A DNA stretch of 64,000 nucleotides, taken from NCBI GenBank assembly GCA_934548045.1, contig CAKTEM010000002.1, forward strand, positions 62,001-126,000, given 5' to 3'. Source of the DNA: an uncultured Faecalibacterium sp. Lineage in GTDB: Bacteria > Bacillota > Clostridia > Oscillospirales > Ruminococcaceae. How positions within the stretch are numbered: position 1 is the stretch's first letter; each line of letters starts with the position of its first letter. The notes beneath the pieces were generated by a model. The model saw only the letters and a list, made by a program, of their open reading frames with translations. It was not told the origin of the DNA and ran no database searches. Below are positions 24,971 through 32,185 of the stretch, piece by piece. Both the position numbers and the translations under genes were made by a program.

Positions 24971-25004
24971 AAAAGACAGCTTTCAAAAAAGGCTGTCTTT
25001 TTTC
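24971..25004 (+). terminator. Intrinsic terminator after tRNA-Leu
   Basis: AAAAGACAGC (24971-24980) and GCTGTCTTTTTT (24992-25003) form the stem and U-tract directly after the CCA end. Confidence 0.92.
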
Positions 25005-25036
25005 TTTTACTCGAGTCCTTTTGGAAACACTCTACC

Positions 25037-25057
25037 GTGCGGATAAGAGGGCTTGAA
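25037..25057 (+). repeat. Inverted copy of the tRNA-Leu 3' end
   Basis: 21 bases beginning GTGCGGATAAGAGG are the reverse complement of tRNA-Leu 24948-24968 (T-loop through the C after the discriminator) at 20 of 21 positions. The only change (A to G) still pairs with U in RNA. It starts 66 nt after the CCA end, as for tRNA-Val (68 nt). Confidence 0.88.
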
Positions 25058-25064
25058 AGGGCGA

Positions 25065-25209
25065 CGGTGCGATAGCACCGGAAACAAAGCCACAGTGCGG
25101 CTTTGTTTCGCCCGTGGTTGCCGACCTCCTGAACGCACTACCGGGAGGACTACCGTTATACAAAGAACCTCCGAACCTTTCTCCAATTGGAAACAGGTTC
25201 GGAGGGTTT
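25065..25209. other. Hairpin-dense intergenic stretch between tRNA-Leu and ogt
   Basis: Four stems follow each other: CGGTGC/GCACCG (25065-25080), GAAACAAAGCC/GGCTTTGTTTC (25081-25109), CCTCC/GGAGG (25125-25148) and AACCTCCGAACCT/AGGTTCGGAGGGTT (25166-25209). The last one probably terminates ogt on the minus strand. No convincing ORF. The others may be a structured RNA or terminator remnants. Confidence 0.5.
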
Positions 25210-25230
25210 ATTGTTCAGCAGTTTTTCTTT

Positions 25231-25764
25231 TCAAATCGCCGTTCCCTTTGTCGGCACAAAGAACGTCTTCATATCAACCTTTTCCAGCGTCAGCAGTTTC
25301 ACCTTTTTATCAATACCGCCTGCATATCCAGTCAAACTGCCGCTCGAGCCGACGACACGGTGACACGGGATGATGATGGAAATCGCATTGTGTCCGACCG
25401 CGCCGCCGACTGCCTGCGCGGACATCCGGGAAAGGCCGTGCTTTGCGGCCAGCTGCTTCGCAAGCTCGCCGTAAGTCGTGGTCTGGCCGTAGGGAATTTT
25501 GAGCAGCAGCTCCCACACCTCCTGCCGGAAGGCGGAGCCGATGGGATGGAGCGGCAGCGTGAAGTCCGGCTCCTGCCCACCGAAATAGACATCCAGCCAG
25601 CGTTTCGCCTGTTGAAGGATAGGCGTTTCCTGCTCCCGATGCTCCGGGTCAAGCACATCGGCGAAATACTTTTCTCCCTCGAACCACAGGCCGGTCAGTC
25701 CAGTCTCGTCCGCCGCCAGCAAAATCCCACCCAGCGGAGAATCATAGTGCATCGTGTACATCAT
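25231..25764 (-). CDS. ogt: Methylated-DNA--protein-cysteine methyltransferase
   Basis: 177 residues from ATG 25764 (AGGAGGGAAGG before it). Suicide DNA-repair enzyme that takes the methyl group from O6-methylguanine onto its active Cys. The N-terminal ribonuclease-like domain (about 1-90) contains SPLGGILLAADETGLTGLWF. The C-terminal domain carries RQEVWELLLKIPYGQTTTYG, the helix-turn-helix Arg finger region, and the active site IIPCHRVVG (Cys134). All catalytic residues are intact. Single gene; an extended -10 TGGTATAAT at about 25832-25840 is the likely near promoter. Confidence 0.95.
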   Translation of the reverse strand: MMYTMHYDSPLGGILLAADETGLTGLWFEGEKYFADVLDPEHREQETPILQQAKRWLDVYFGGQEPDFTLPLHPIGSAFRQEVWELLLKIPYGQTTTYGELAKQLAAKHGLSRMSAQAVGGAVGHNAISIIIPCHRVVGSSGSLTGYAGGIDKKVKLLTLEKVDMKTFFVPTKGTAI

Positions 25765-25986
25765 AACCTTCCCTCCTGAAAAATTTTGCCAAGCCCCTTC
25801 GGAACCTGTACATTTGTATCTGTACCGCAATTATACCACGTTTTCGGCAACTTTTTTACTGCAAAATCATCCGATAATATTGCCGTCTCGTTGTTTCAGA
25901 GCCGCTCTTTCAACTTGGCACAATTTTAATACTACCCGGCGCAAAGACGATATTCTTTCGGCTCCTCTATGCACTATATAAGATTC

Positions 25987-26017
25987 AGTATACCATTTAG
26001 AGTGGACTCAAGGTCAA
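25987..26017 (-). promoter_or_regulatory. MerR-type promoter with 19-bp spacer, apparently orphan
   Basis: Minus strand TTGACC (26017-26012), a 19-bp spacer and TATACT (25992-25987). The spacer contains the interrupted palindrome TTGAGTCCACTCTAA, as in promoters that MerR-family activators untwist. Downstream, 223 bp before ogt, there is a GAGGAG but no MerR gene or other ORF. Confidence 0.6.
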
Positions 26018-26029
26018 GTGGTTTTACGC

Positions 26030-26078
26030 AAAAAGCCTCCCGATTTTTCCGCGTTGCAACAGATAAAACCGGGAGGCC
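26030..26078 (-). terminator. Intrinsic terminator after the P-type ATPase gene
   Basis: On the minus strand GCCTCCCGGTTTT pairs with AAAAATCGGGAGGC and T5 follows. Confidence 0.85.
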
Positions 26079-26094
26079 CTGTTTTTGTTTTAAA

Positions 26095-28197
26095 TTATGC
26101 TTTCAGCTGGGGAACAGACGGCTCCTGAATGATGTTCGTCATGCTCTTGAGGCTGATACCGATGGTGGACAGGTTGTGCAGCATCGCAGAAGTCGCAGGC
26201 TGCAGGATGCCCATTGCGCCCAGAACGATGAGGGTCGAGTTGAAGCTCAGAACGAACCGGTAGTTCGCGTGGACACGACGCTGCAGGCCGTTCGCAATGG
26301 TCTTGAGGACGACCAGCTCTTCGAGGCTGTCGGCCTTGATGGTGATATCGGCGATCTCACGGGCGATCGCTGCACCGGAGTTGATGGCGATGCCGATATC
26401 CGCCGCAGACAGAGCCGGAGAATCGTTGATGCCGTCACCGATCATGACAACGGTGTGGCCCTCGGCCTTGGCCTTCTGGACGAACGCAGCCTTATCCTCG
26501 GGCAGGACCTCGGCGAAGTAGTGGTCAACACCGACCTGCTTTGCGATAGCCGCAGCGGTGCGCTCACTGTCGCCGGTCATCATGACGGTATTAGTGATGC
26601 CCAGCTTGCGCAGCTGACGCAGGACAGAAGCTGCCTCGGGGCGGAGCGGATCTGCGATGCAGATGACACCGACCAGCTGACCGGAAGCGGCCATGTACAG
26701 GTGCGAATACTCCGGGCGAAGGTTATCGAATTTTTCTTTCTCGCCCTCCGGGATGACGCAATGCTCATCCTCGAAAACGAAGTGATAGCTGCCGATGACG
26801 ACACGCTCGCCAGCGACCCGGCTTGCGATGCCGTGGGCGACGATGTACTCGACCTCGGAGTGCATCTCTTCGTGGGAGATGCCGCGCTCCTTGGCGACAC
26901 GGACAACGGCGTTTGCCATCGAGTGAGGGAAATGCTCCTCGAGGCAGGCTGCCAGCTGCAGGACTTCGCGCTCCTCACAGCCGGAGAACGGTACTACATC
27001 GACGACCTTCGGGGTCGCACGGGTCAGGGTGCCGGTCTTATCGAACACGATGGTATCGGCCTTTGCCAGCGTCTCAAGATACTTGCCGCCCTTGACGGTA
27101 ATATGGTAGCTGCCGCACTCGCGCATGGCGGAGAGGACAGCCAGCGGCATGGAGAGCTTGAGGGCGCAGGAGAAGTCGACCATCAGGATGGAGATGGCAC
27201 GGGTGACGTTCCGGGTCAGGACATACGTTGCCACCGTACCGGCCAGGCACCACGGCACCAGCTTGTCTGCCAGCTGCAGAGCGCGGTTCTCGGTGCTGGA
27301 CTTGAGCTTCTCGGACTCCTCGATCATCGAGACGATCTTATCATAGCGGTTCGCGCCGCCTGCGGCAGTGGCAGTGAAGACGCACTCGCCCTCTTCCACG
27401 ACGGTACCAGCGTAGACGCTCAGACCAACTGCCTTCCGCACCGGCATGGATTCACCGGTCAGAGCAGCCTGATTCACCATTGCCTCGCCCTCGACGACAG
27501 TGCCATCCAGAGGGATCATGTTGCCCGAACGGACAACGATCTCGTCGCCGGGCTGAACTTTCGTCAGCGGAACCAGAACTTCGGTTCCCTGTGAACGCAC
27601 CCAGACTTTATCGACGTTCAGAGACATGCTCCGTGCCAGGTCGTCGAGGCTCTTCTTACGGGTCCACTCTTCCAGCAAGGAGCCGAGGTTGAGCAGGAAC
27701 ATGACCGAGCCGGCCGTGCCGTAATCACCGCGCAGGACGGAAACGCCGATGGACAGCGCGTCCAGCACCTCGACTTCCAGCTTGCGGTTCAGCAGACACT
27801 TGACGCCCTTCCAGACAAAGCCCAGCGACCGGTAAACGGTGTAGGCCGCCGCCAGCGGAGCCGGCAGGAACAGCTTGCGGAAGACGCGGCCTGCGATGAG
27901 GTCGAACATCTTTTCCTGATATTCCTGATTGATCTTGCGGCTGTCCGCCGAGGTCACCAGAGCATCATACTCGGCAACATCGAACTTATATCCGCTCAGA
28001 GCGGCGACAGCGTCCTTGCGGCTGCCTTTATAATAAACGACCACGTCGCCGGTGCGCTCGTAGACGGTCGCATGCTCGATGGCGTCATGGTGGTTCAGAT
28101 AGGCCTCGAGAACATCTGCCCGATGCAGGGTCATGCGGACTGCGCAGACATGGACGCGCATCCGGCCTTTGCTTTCATGTAAAATCGTACATTTCAT
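26095..28197 (-). CDS. P1B-type heavy-metal ATPase with a non-CPC (SCALKLS) metal motif
   Basis: 700 residues. Residues 1-80 form a degenerate HMA-like domain without CxxC. Actuator loop ALTGES (245-250); phosphorylation site VFDKTGTLT (Asp386); nucleotide domain with EEHFPHSMA in place of the usual SEHP; GDGINDSPAL hinge. In the helix that normally carries CPC or SPC, it has DFSCALKLSMP (341-351), so the transported metal cannot be taken from the standard classes. It exports a metal ion using ATP at the cytoplasmic membrane. It lies 82 bp after a DUF6110-like small protein gene with a terminator hairpin between them. Confidence 0.9.
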   Translation of the reverse strand: MKCTILHESKGRMRVHVCAVRMTLHRADVLEAYLNHHDAIEHATVYERTGDVVVYYKGSRKDAVAALSGYKFDVAEYDALVTSADSRKINQEYQEKMFDLIAGRVFRKLFLPAPLAAAYTVYRSLGFVWKGVKCLLNRKLEVEVLDALSIGVSVLRGDYGTAGSVMFLLNLGSLLEEWTRKKSLDDLARSMSLNVDKVWVRSQGTEVLVPLTKVQPGDEIVVRSGNMIPLDGTVVEGEAMVNQAALTGESMPVRKAVGLSVYAGTVVEEGECVFTATAAGGANRYDKIVSMIEESEKLKSSTENRALQLADKLVPWCLAGTVATYVLTRNVTRAISILMVDFSCALKLSMPLAVLSAMRECGSYHITVKGGKYLETLAKADTIVFDKTGTLTRATPKVVDVVPFSGCEEREVLQLAACLEEHFPHSMANAVVRVAKERGISHEEMHSEVEYIVAHGIASRVAGERVVIGSYHFVFEDEHCVIPEGEKEKFDNLRPEYSHLYMAASGQLVGVICIADPLRPEAASVLRQLRKLGITNTVMMTGDSERTAAAIAKQVGVDHYFAEVLPEDKAAFVQKAKAEGHTVVMIGDGINDSPALSAADIGIAINSGAAIAREIADITIKADSLEELVVLKTIANGLQRRVHANYRFVLSFNSTLIVLGAMGILQPATSAMLHNLSTIGISLKSMTNIIQEPSVPQLKA

Positions 28198-28240
28198 AGA
28201 AAAGATTTTCCTTCTTCAACTTCAGGTATCATTTACATTT

Positions 28241-28264
28241 AAAAGAGCCGCCCGAAGGCGGCTC
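28241..28264 (-). terminator. Intrinsic terminator between the DUF6110-like and ATPase genes
   Basis: Minus strand GAGCCGCC-TTCG-GGCGGCTC followed by TTTT. A stable UUCG tetraloop hairpin inside the presumed two-gene unit, which would lower ATPase expression relative to the small protein. Confidence 0.85.
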
Positions 28265-28279
28265 CAGCGTTGCGAGTGC

Positions 28280-28567
28280 TTATTCAGCCTTCTCTGCCTC
28301 ATCAGCAGCCTCAGCAGTGTCCTCGATGACCTCCTGAGCAGCCTCAACAGCGCGAGCCTCGTTGATAGCCTTTGCATCAGCCAGGATATCGCCAGCCTGC
28401 TCCTGAACCTTGTTGACGGTCTCCATGGTGGAGTCCTTCATGCGCAGGACAGCTGCGGTGGTCTGGGTGTAGACCTTCTTAGCATCCTTGCTTGCCAGGA
28501 TCTTGAAACCAGCAGAACCGAACACGACACCACCAACGAACAGCGCAACCTTCTTAATATCGACCAT
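28280..28567 (-). CDS. DUF6110-like small membrane-associated protein
   Basis: 95 residues. One N-terminal helix (MVDIKKVALFVGGVVFGSAG), then SKDAKKVYTQTTAAVLRMKD, then a long acidic amphipathic helix ending EAADEAEKAE. It matches from memory the DUF6110 family that accompanies heavy-metal P-type ATPases in Clostridia (naming not verifiable here). The Glu/Asp-rich C-terminal tail and position just upstream of the ATPase suggest an accessory or metal-delivery part. It has its own strong promoter. Confidence 0.75.
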   Translation of the reverse strand: MVDIKKVALFVGGVVFGSAGFKILASKDAKKVYTQTTAAVLRMKDSTMETVNKVQEQAGDILADAKAINEARAVEAAQEVIEDTAEAADEAEKAE

Positions 28568-28636
28568 AGTAATTTCCTACCTCTTTCTACTTGAAATATT
28601 TATTCAGACATCTTGCAAATGGATGTTTCTGCGGCT

Positions 28637-28664
28637 ATTATAGCACGGTTTTTCAAATTCTCAA
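28637..28664 (-). promoter_or_regulatory. Promoter of the DUF6110-like/ATPase unit
   Basis: Minus strand TTGAGA (28664-28659), 16 bp, TATAAT (28642-28637). Confidence 0.75.
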
Positions 28665-28915
28665 GGGGTTTTTACAATGTTAATATCTGTAAACTTGATA
28701 CGGAAAGTAGTTAGAAAACGCTATCCCTATGTGTTTTTTATGGCAAGCTACCGTTTGTATATACGAACAAACCTTGTTTCTTTCCTCTCTGTCGAAATTT
28801 TTTGCCCAAAGCCTTTCCGGAAGGGTTGCAACCGACCCGGCGTTCATTGTACAATAAGAGAGAACATGCCAAAAACACAAACAGGCCGGGTCTCCGGCAG
28901 AGAAGTGAGGAAGAT

Positions 28916-29737
28916 ATGGAAACATCAAAGATCCGTGTGCTGGCTCTCGATTTGGACGGCACCCTGACGAACGATAAAAAGGAAGTGACACCCCGTACCC
29001 GTGCCGCGCTGGACGCTGCCGCTGCGCAGGGCGTCACCATCGTGCTGGCATCCGGACGCCCGACTGCCGGCATCGCGCCGCTGGCAAAAGACCTCGGTCT
29101 GGACAAAAAGGGCGGCTGCATCCTCTCCTATAACGGCGGCTGCATCGTCGACTGCGGCACCGATGAGACGCTCTATCAGCAGGTGCTGGACGCAAAGTAC
29201 ATCCCCGAGCTATGCCAGTTCGCCGCCGAGCAGAAGGTCGCCATCGTCACCTATAATAAAGAGGGCGTCGTGACTGAGCATCCCGAGGATGAGTGGGCCG
29301 CGCGCGAGGGCTTTACCTGCAAGCTCCCGATGATCAAGGTCGATGACCTTGCCAAGTACGTCGATTACCCCGTCAGCAAGATGCTCATCACGCTGGACCC
29401 GGCACGCCGGGATGAAGTCTGCGCCCTCGGCCAGAAAAAGTTTGATGGTCGGCTTGGGCTCTACCCGTCCAGCCCCTTCTTCATCGAGGCCGTTCCTCTG
29501 GGTGTCGCAAAAGATGCCAGCCTGAACGCTCTGCTCGACCGGATGGGTCTGACCCGTGACAACCTGATGGCCTGCGGCGACGGTCTGAACGACCGCTCGA
29601 TGATCGAGTTCGCCGGTGTAGGCGTCGCCATGCAGAACGCCGAAGACCCGGTCAAGGCTGTCGCAAGCTATGTTACCGAGGCCGACAACAACCATGACGG
29701 CGTCGCAGAGGCCGTCGAGAAGTTTATCTTGAACTGA
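28916..29737 (+). CDS. HAD-IIB (Cof-type) phosphatase
   Basis: 273 residues from ATG 28916 (GTGAGG before it). All four HAD motifs: I LALDLDGTLTND (about 8-19), II LASGRPT (near 48), III Lys region around SLNALLDRMGLTRDN, IV ACGDGLNDRSMIE (about 218-230). A C2B cap sits between motifs II and III. Family members dephosphorylate sugar phosphates, nucleotides or pyridoxal phosphate. The next gene starts 16 bp downstream, so it may be co-transcribed with the exonuclease. Substrate unknown. Confidence 0.93.
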   Translation: METSKIRVLALDLDGTLTNDKKEVTPRTRAALDAAAAQGVTIVLASGRPTAGIAPLAKDLGLDKKGGCILSYNGGCIVDCGTDETLYQQVLDAKYIPELCQFAAEQKVAIVTYNKEGVVTEHPEDEWAAREGFTCKLPMIKVDDLAKYVDYPVSKMLITLDPARRDEVCALGQKKFDGRLGLYPSSPFFIEAVPLGVAKDASLNALLDRMGLTRDNLMACGDGLNDRSMIEFAGVGVAMQNAEDPVKAVASYVTEADNNHDGVAEAVEKFILN

Positions 29738-29752
29738 GAGGACAACACTACA

Positions 29753-30760
29753 ATGCCACAGCGCAATCTGGTTTTATTTGATCTGGAGTGGAACATCGGC
29801 TATCAGCCGTACACTTTCAATTATCACGGAGTACCGCAGACCTTCCGGGGCGAAATTATCGAGATCGGCGCGGTCAAAATCGACGAGGACGCCAACGTTC
29901 TGGACACCTTCTCCATTCATCTCCGTCCGCGCATCTTCCGGAAACTGCAGCACCACATCGCAAAGGTCACCGGCCTGACCCAGGCTGACCTCGACCGCGG
30001 CGAACCCATCGTACAGGGATTACGCCGCTTCATGCAGTGGTGCGGCCCGGATGCCGAGTTCGCCGAGTGGGGCATGGACGATGTGCCTGTCCTGAAGCAG
30101 AACCTCTTCCTCTGCAACCTCGACGAATCTCACCCGACCGTCTGGTACGATTTGCAGCAGGTCTTTCTCCGGGAGCATCCCCGGAAAGAGGGCGAGGGCA
30201 TGACACTGGAAAGCGTCGTTACCCGGATGGGCATCCCGATGGACCGCCCCTTCCACGACGCTCTGTCCGACACCCTCTATACCGCTGACGTCTGCCGGAA
30301 GCTGAACCTCCGGGAAGGTCTGGCGGTCTATCCGTCCGAGGACGATTCGCTCCGGCAGAGTCTCTGCCCTCAGCCTGGCGATTACCGGGATTTCACCGTC
30401 TTCCGCGGCTATGTGGAGCAGTACACCTGGCGCACCGACCCCACCATCAGCACGGCAAAATGCCCGGTCTGCGGCGAAGCTCTGACCCCGGACGAGATCT
30501 GGCTGAAAAAGGGCAGCAACAGCTGGTACACGCTGGCACAGTGTCCGCACTGCGCAGGCGGCGAAAACGAGGCCGCACAGGGCGTTTTCCAGCGGTACAA
30601 GCTTTCGCGCCGGGATGGCCTGCACTGGAGCTTTGCGCGCTGCACCCAGATCCCCGATGAGGAAACTCTGGCACGCTGGAACAAGCAGCGCACCCAGCAG
30701 CTCGAACGCATCCGTCTGCGCGCCGAAAAACAGGCCGACGAGACGGAAAAGAAAAAATAA
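29753..30760 (+). CDS. DEDDh 3'-5' exonuclease with C-terminal zinc ribbon
   Basis: 335 residues. The exonuclease domain spans 5-185: Exo I LVLFDLEWN (Asp and Glu metal ligands), Exo II FAEWGMDDVPVLK, Exo III FHDALSDTLYTADV with the catalytic His and Asp. Then a zinc-ribbon-like module (about 238-265) with CPVC and CPHC, and a basic coiled tail. DnaQ/RNase T-like enzymes degrade single-stranded DNA or RNA from the 3' end. The zinc ribbon is an unusual addition and may direct substrate binding. Confidence 0.88.
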   Translation: MPQRNLVLFDLEWNIGYQPYTFNYHGVPQTFRGEIIEIGAVKIDEDANVLDTFSIHLRPRIFRKLQHHIAKVTGLTQADLDRGEPIVQGLRRFMQWCGPDAEFAEWGMDDVPVLKQNLFLCNLDESHPTVWYDLQQVFLREHPRKEGEGMTLESVVTRMGIPMDRPFHDALSDTLYTADVCRKLNLREGLAVYPSEDDSLRQSLCPQPGDYRDFTVFRGYVEQYTWRTDPTISTAKCPVCGEALTPDEIWLKKGSNSWYTLAQCPHCAGGENEAAQGVFQRYKLSRRDGLHWSFARCTQIPDEETLARWNKQRTQQLERIRLRAEKQADETEKKK

Positions 30761-30900
30761 TCTCCATTCATGCAGGAAATGCCCCGGCTGATTCGTATCA
30801 AAGAGTAGGCGCGTGCGCGTATAAAAAAGTTTAAGATTATTCACACGCCTGTCATAGAATCTGGATATACTATCGGCATAGGATGCTGTAAAACGAAGGG

Positions 30901-31515
30901 ATGGAAGAGACAGTGCAGGGTTTACTCGCTACATGGATCCACCAGCTGGGAACGCTGGAATTCTGGGAGTCGCTGCTGAGCAGCTTTGAGGGATTGGGGC
31001 CGGTGGCTCCCATCCTGCTGGCAATGGTGGAGTCGTTCTTTCCGCCGCTGCCGCTCATCGCCATTGTCGCGCTGAACGTTGCGGCTCACGGCAGCCTTCT
31101 CGGCTTTCTGTACAGCTGGATCGGCGTCGCCCTCGGCGGCTCCATCATGTTCCTGTTCTGGCGGCGGATCGTCCGGCGGTTCTTCTGGAAATTCGCCTGC
31201 CGCTTTCCCAAGCTGGAAAAAGCCCAGCAGTGGGTCAACCACTTCGATACAGCTTCCCTCTTCATGCTGGCCGTTCTCCCCTTCACTCCGACCTCCTTCA
31301 TGCACCTCGCCTTCGGCATTTCGGACATGGACGAGCGGCATTACCTCATCACCGTTATCCTTGGCAAGGGCGTCATGGTCGGCATGATGGCCATCTTTGG
31401 CCAGTCGCTCGTCAGTTCCCTGAAAAATCCGCTCCACCTCATCCTCGCCATCCTCATCTGGGGCGGTATGTACTGGATCAGTAAAAAGTTCTGTAAGCGG
31501 CATGACCTCGATTAA
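30901..31515 (+). CDS. VTT-domain (TVP38/DedA-like) membrane protein
   Basis: 204 residues. Helices near 38-60, 62-90, 120-145, 150-168 and 178-196. The conserved re-entrant part includes VESFFPPLPLIAIVALNV near 42-60 and MLAVLPFTPTSFMHLAFGIS near 122-140, both with the Pro/Phe pattern of VTT/DedA proteins, some of which flip undecaprenyl or phospholipids. RBS is weak (AAGGGATGG just at the start). A terminator follows. Lipid scramblase or flippase activity is inferred only from the fold. Confidence 0.82.
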   Translation: MEETVQGLLATWIHQLGTLEFWESLLSSFEGLGPVAPILLAMVESFFPPLPLIAIVALNVAAHGSLLGFLYSWIGVALGGSIMFLFWRRIVRRFFWKFACRFPKLEKAQQWVNHFDTASLFMLAVLPFTPTSFMHLAFGISDMDERHYLITVILGKGVMVGMMAIFGQSLVSSLKNPLHLILAILIWGGMYWISKKFCKRHDLD

Positions 31516-31531
31516 ACGCTTATAAAAACAG

Positions 31532-31583
31532 AAACGCTCCTTCGGTTTTCCAGTCAAGTACCGGGTTCCGAGGGAGCGTTTTT
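31532..31583 (+). terminator. Intrinsic terminator after the VTT gene
   Basis: AAACGCTCCTTCGG (31532-31545) pairs with CCGAGGGAGCGTTT (31568 on), then T5. Confidence 0.88.
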
Positions 31584-31589
31584 GGATAA

Positions 31590-31618
31590 TTGCGCTTTTT
31601 CTTAAACTGTGATACACT
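31590..31618 (+). promoter_or_regulatory. Promoter of the type I toxin mRNA
   Basis: TTGCGC (31590-31595), 17 bp, TACACT (31613-31618). The predicted transcript begins around 31625 with a stable 5' hairpin CCGTC-GAAA-GACGG (31626-31639). Confidence 0.65.
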
Positions 31619-31640
31619 AAAAATACCGTCGAAAGACGGC

Positions 31641-31677
31641 AGGTGCTGACCCAAACGCAGGCGGCTAACTCCTCATC
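31641..31677 (+). repeat. Inverted repeat, left copy (toxin leader)
   Basis: AGGTGCTGACC (31641-31651) ... CGGCTA..CCTCATC (31662-31677) recurs in inverted orientation at 31979-32014, so toxin mRNA and antisense RNA carry near-identical 5' leaders. Confidence 0.75.
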
Positions 31678-31780
31678 AGCATGAGCTTGTTCTACATCCA
31701 TAGAACGAACGGTATGCTGGGAGGCGAGCTTTTGAAGTTGTACCTCCTACTCGCGCATAACGAGAAGGGAGGGATGTGCA

Positions 31781-31927
31781 ATGACTCTGTCGGAAACTTA
31801 TGCGATGCTCACGTTTTTTGTGGCGTTGCTCGCGCTTTTGGTTCAAGTGGCAGGCACTGCCTTTGACATTGCGTGGAAGATCTCTCACGACGAACGTCAT
31901 GAAAATAGCAACAAAAAAAGCAAGTAA
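31781..31927 (+). CDS. Small hydrophobic peptide, probable type I (holin-like) toxin
   Basis: 48 residues, ATG 31781 with RBS GAAGGGAGGG eight bases before. One membrane helix (YAMLTFFVALLALLVQVAG), then a charged C-terminal tail HDERHENSNKKSK. This matches the layout of the small holin-like or TxpA/Fst-type toxins of Firmicutes that insert in the membrane. The RBS can pair with an upstream CCTCC (stem 31743-31773 with an inner CTCG/CGAG), so translation may be blocked until the mRNA is processed. The stop codon lies in the stem of a terminator shared with a convergent antisense RNA. Confidence 0.75.
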   Translation: MTLSETYAMLTFFVALLALLVQVAGTAFDIAWKISHDERHENSNKKSK

Positions 31928-31965
31928 CCGCCCAACGTTCCCCAACGCACGGTTATTTGCTTTTT
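31913..31965. terminator. Bidirectional terminator shared by toxin and antisense RNA
   Basis: AAAAAAAGCAAGTAACCG pairs with CGGTTATTTGCTTTTT; T-runs on both sides allow termination in either direction. Confidence 0.88.
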
Positions 31966-31978
31966 CGCAAGTGATTGC

Positions 31979-32014
31979 CGATGAGGTGAACTAGCCGTTT
32001 GCCGGTCAGCACCT
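31979..32014 (-). repeat. Inverted repeat, right copy (antisense RNA leader)
   Basis: Read on the minus strand: AGGTGCTGACC (32014-32004), then CGGCTA (31997-31992) and CCTCATC. Matches the left copy at 31641-31677. Confidence 0.75.
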
Positions 32015-32025
32015 TTTCTATTTGT

Positions 32026-32054
32026 AGTATATCCGCTCCCCTGACTTTTGTCAA
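32026..32054 (-). promoter_or_regulatory. Promoter of the antisense RNA
   Basis: Minus strand TTGACA (32054-32049), 17 bp, TATACT (32031-32026): stronger than the toxin promoter, as is usual for antitoxin RNAs. Confidence 0.82.
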
Positions 32055-32065
32055 GGGAGCGTTTT
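32034..32065 (+). terminator. Terminator-like hairpin before the surface-protein gene
   Basis: CGCTCCC (32034-32040) and GGGAGCG (32055-32061) with TTTT after it. It overlaps the antisense promoter. Confidence 0.6.
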
Positions 32066-32185
32066 CTTTTGTTCTGCATCCGGGCATCGGGCAAAGATTC
32101 GGTTCAGAAATTTTCCCTTCTTTTATTCACCTCTCCAATTTTATCCAATCATTTTTATCAAAAACAGAGAATCGTTTTCATCCTC

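Larger units (their letters stand above)
31910..32019 (-). ncRNA. Candidate antisense antitoxin RNA
   Basis: Predicted start near 32019 from a consensus minus-strand promoter, end at the shared terminator near 31910, length about 110 nt. It is fully complementary to the toxin mRNA 3' end, including the last codons. The layout (convergent, overlapping at a bidirectional terminator) is that of Fst/TxpA-type type I toxin-antitoxin loci. No ORF is apparent in it. Confidence 0.65.

Noticed and set aside
14002..25057. Inverted tRNA 3' copies as attachment sites (attL/attR) of integrated elements
   Set aside because: Attachment duplications are direct, not inverted; no integrase gene or element lies between tRNA and copy, and both distances are nearly equal.
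25037..25057. Inverted tRNA copy as a reverse-transcriptase primer-binding site
   Set aside because: A primer-binding site would start with TGG (complement of CCA); here that triplet is not kept, and no reverse transcriptase gene is in the window.
31681..31866. 61-codon plus-strand frame overlapping the toxin leader
   Set aside because: No RBS before its ATG, composition without family resemblance, and it overlaps the hydrophobic peptide in another frame. A leader peptide cannot be excluded but is not supported.
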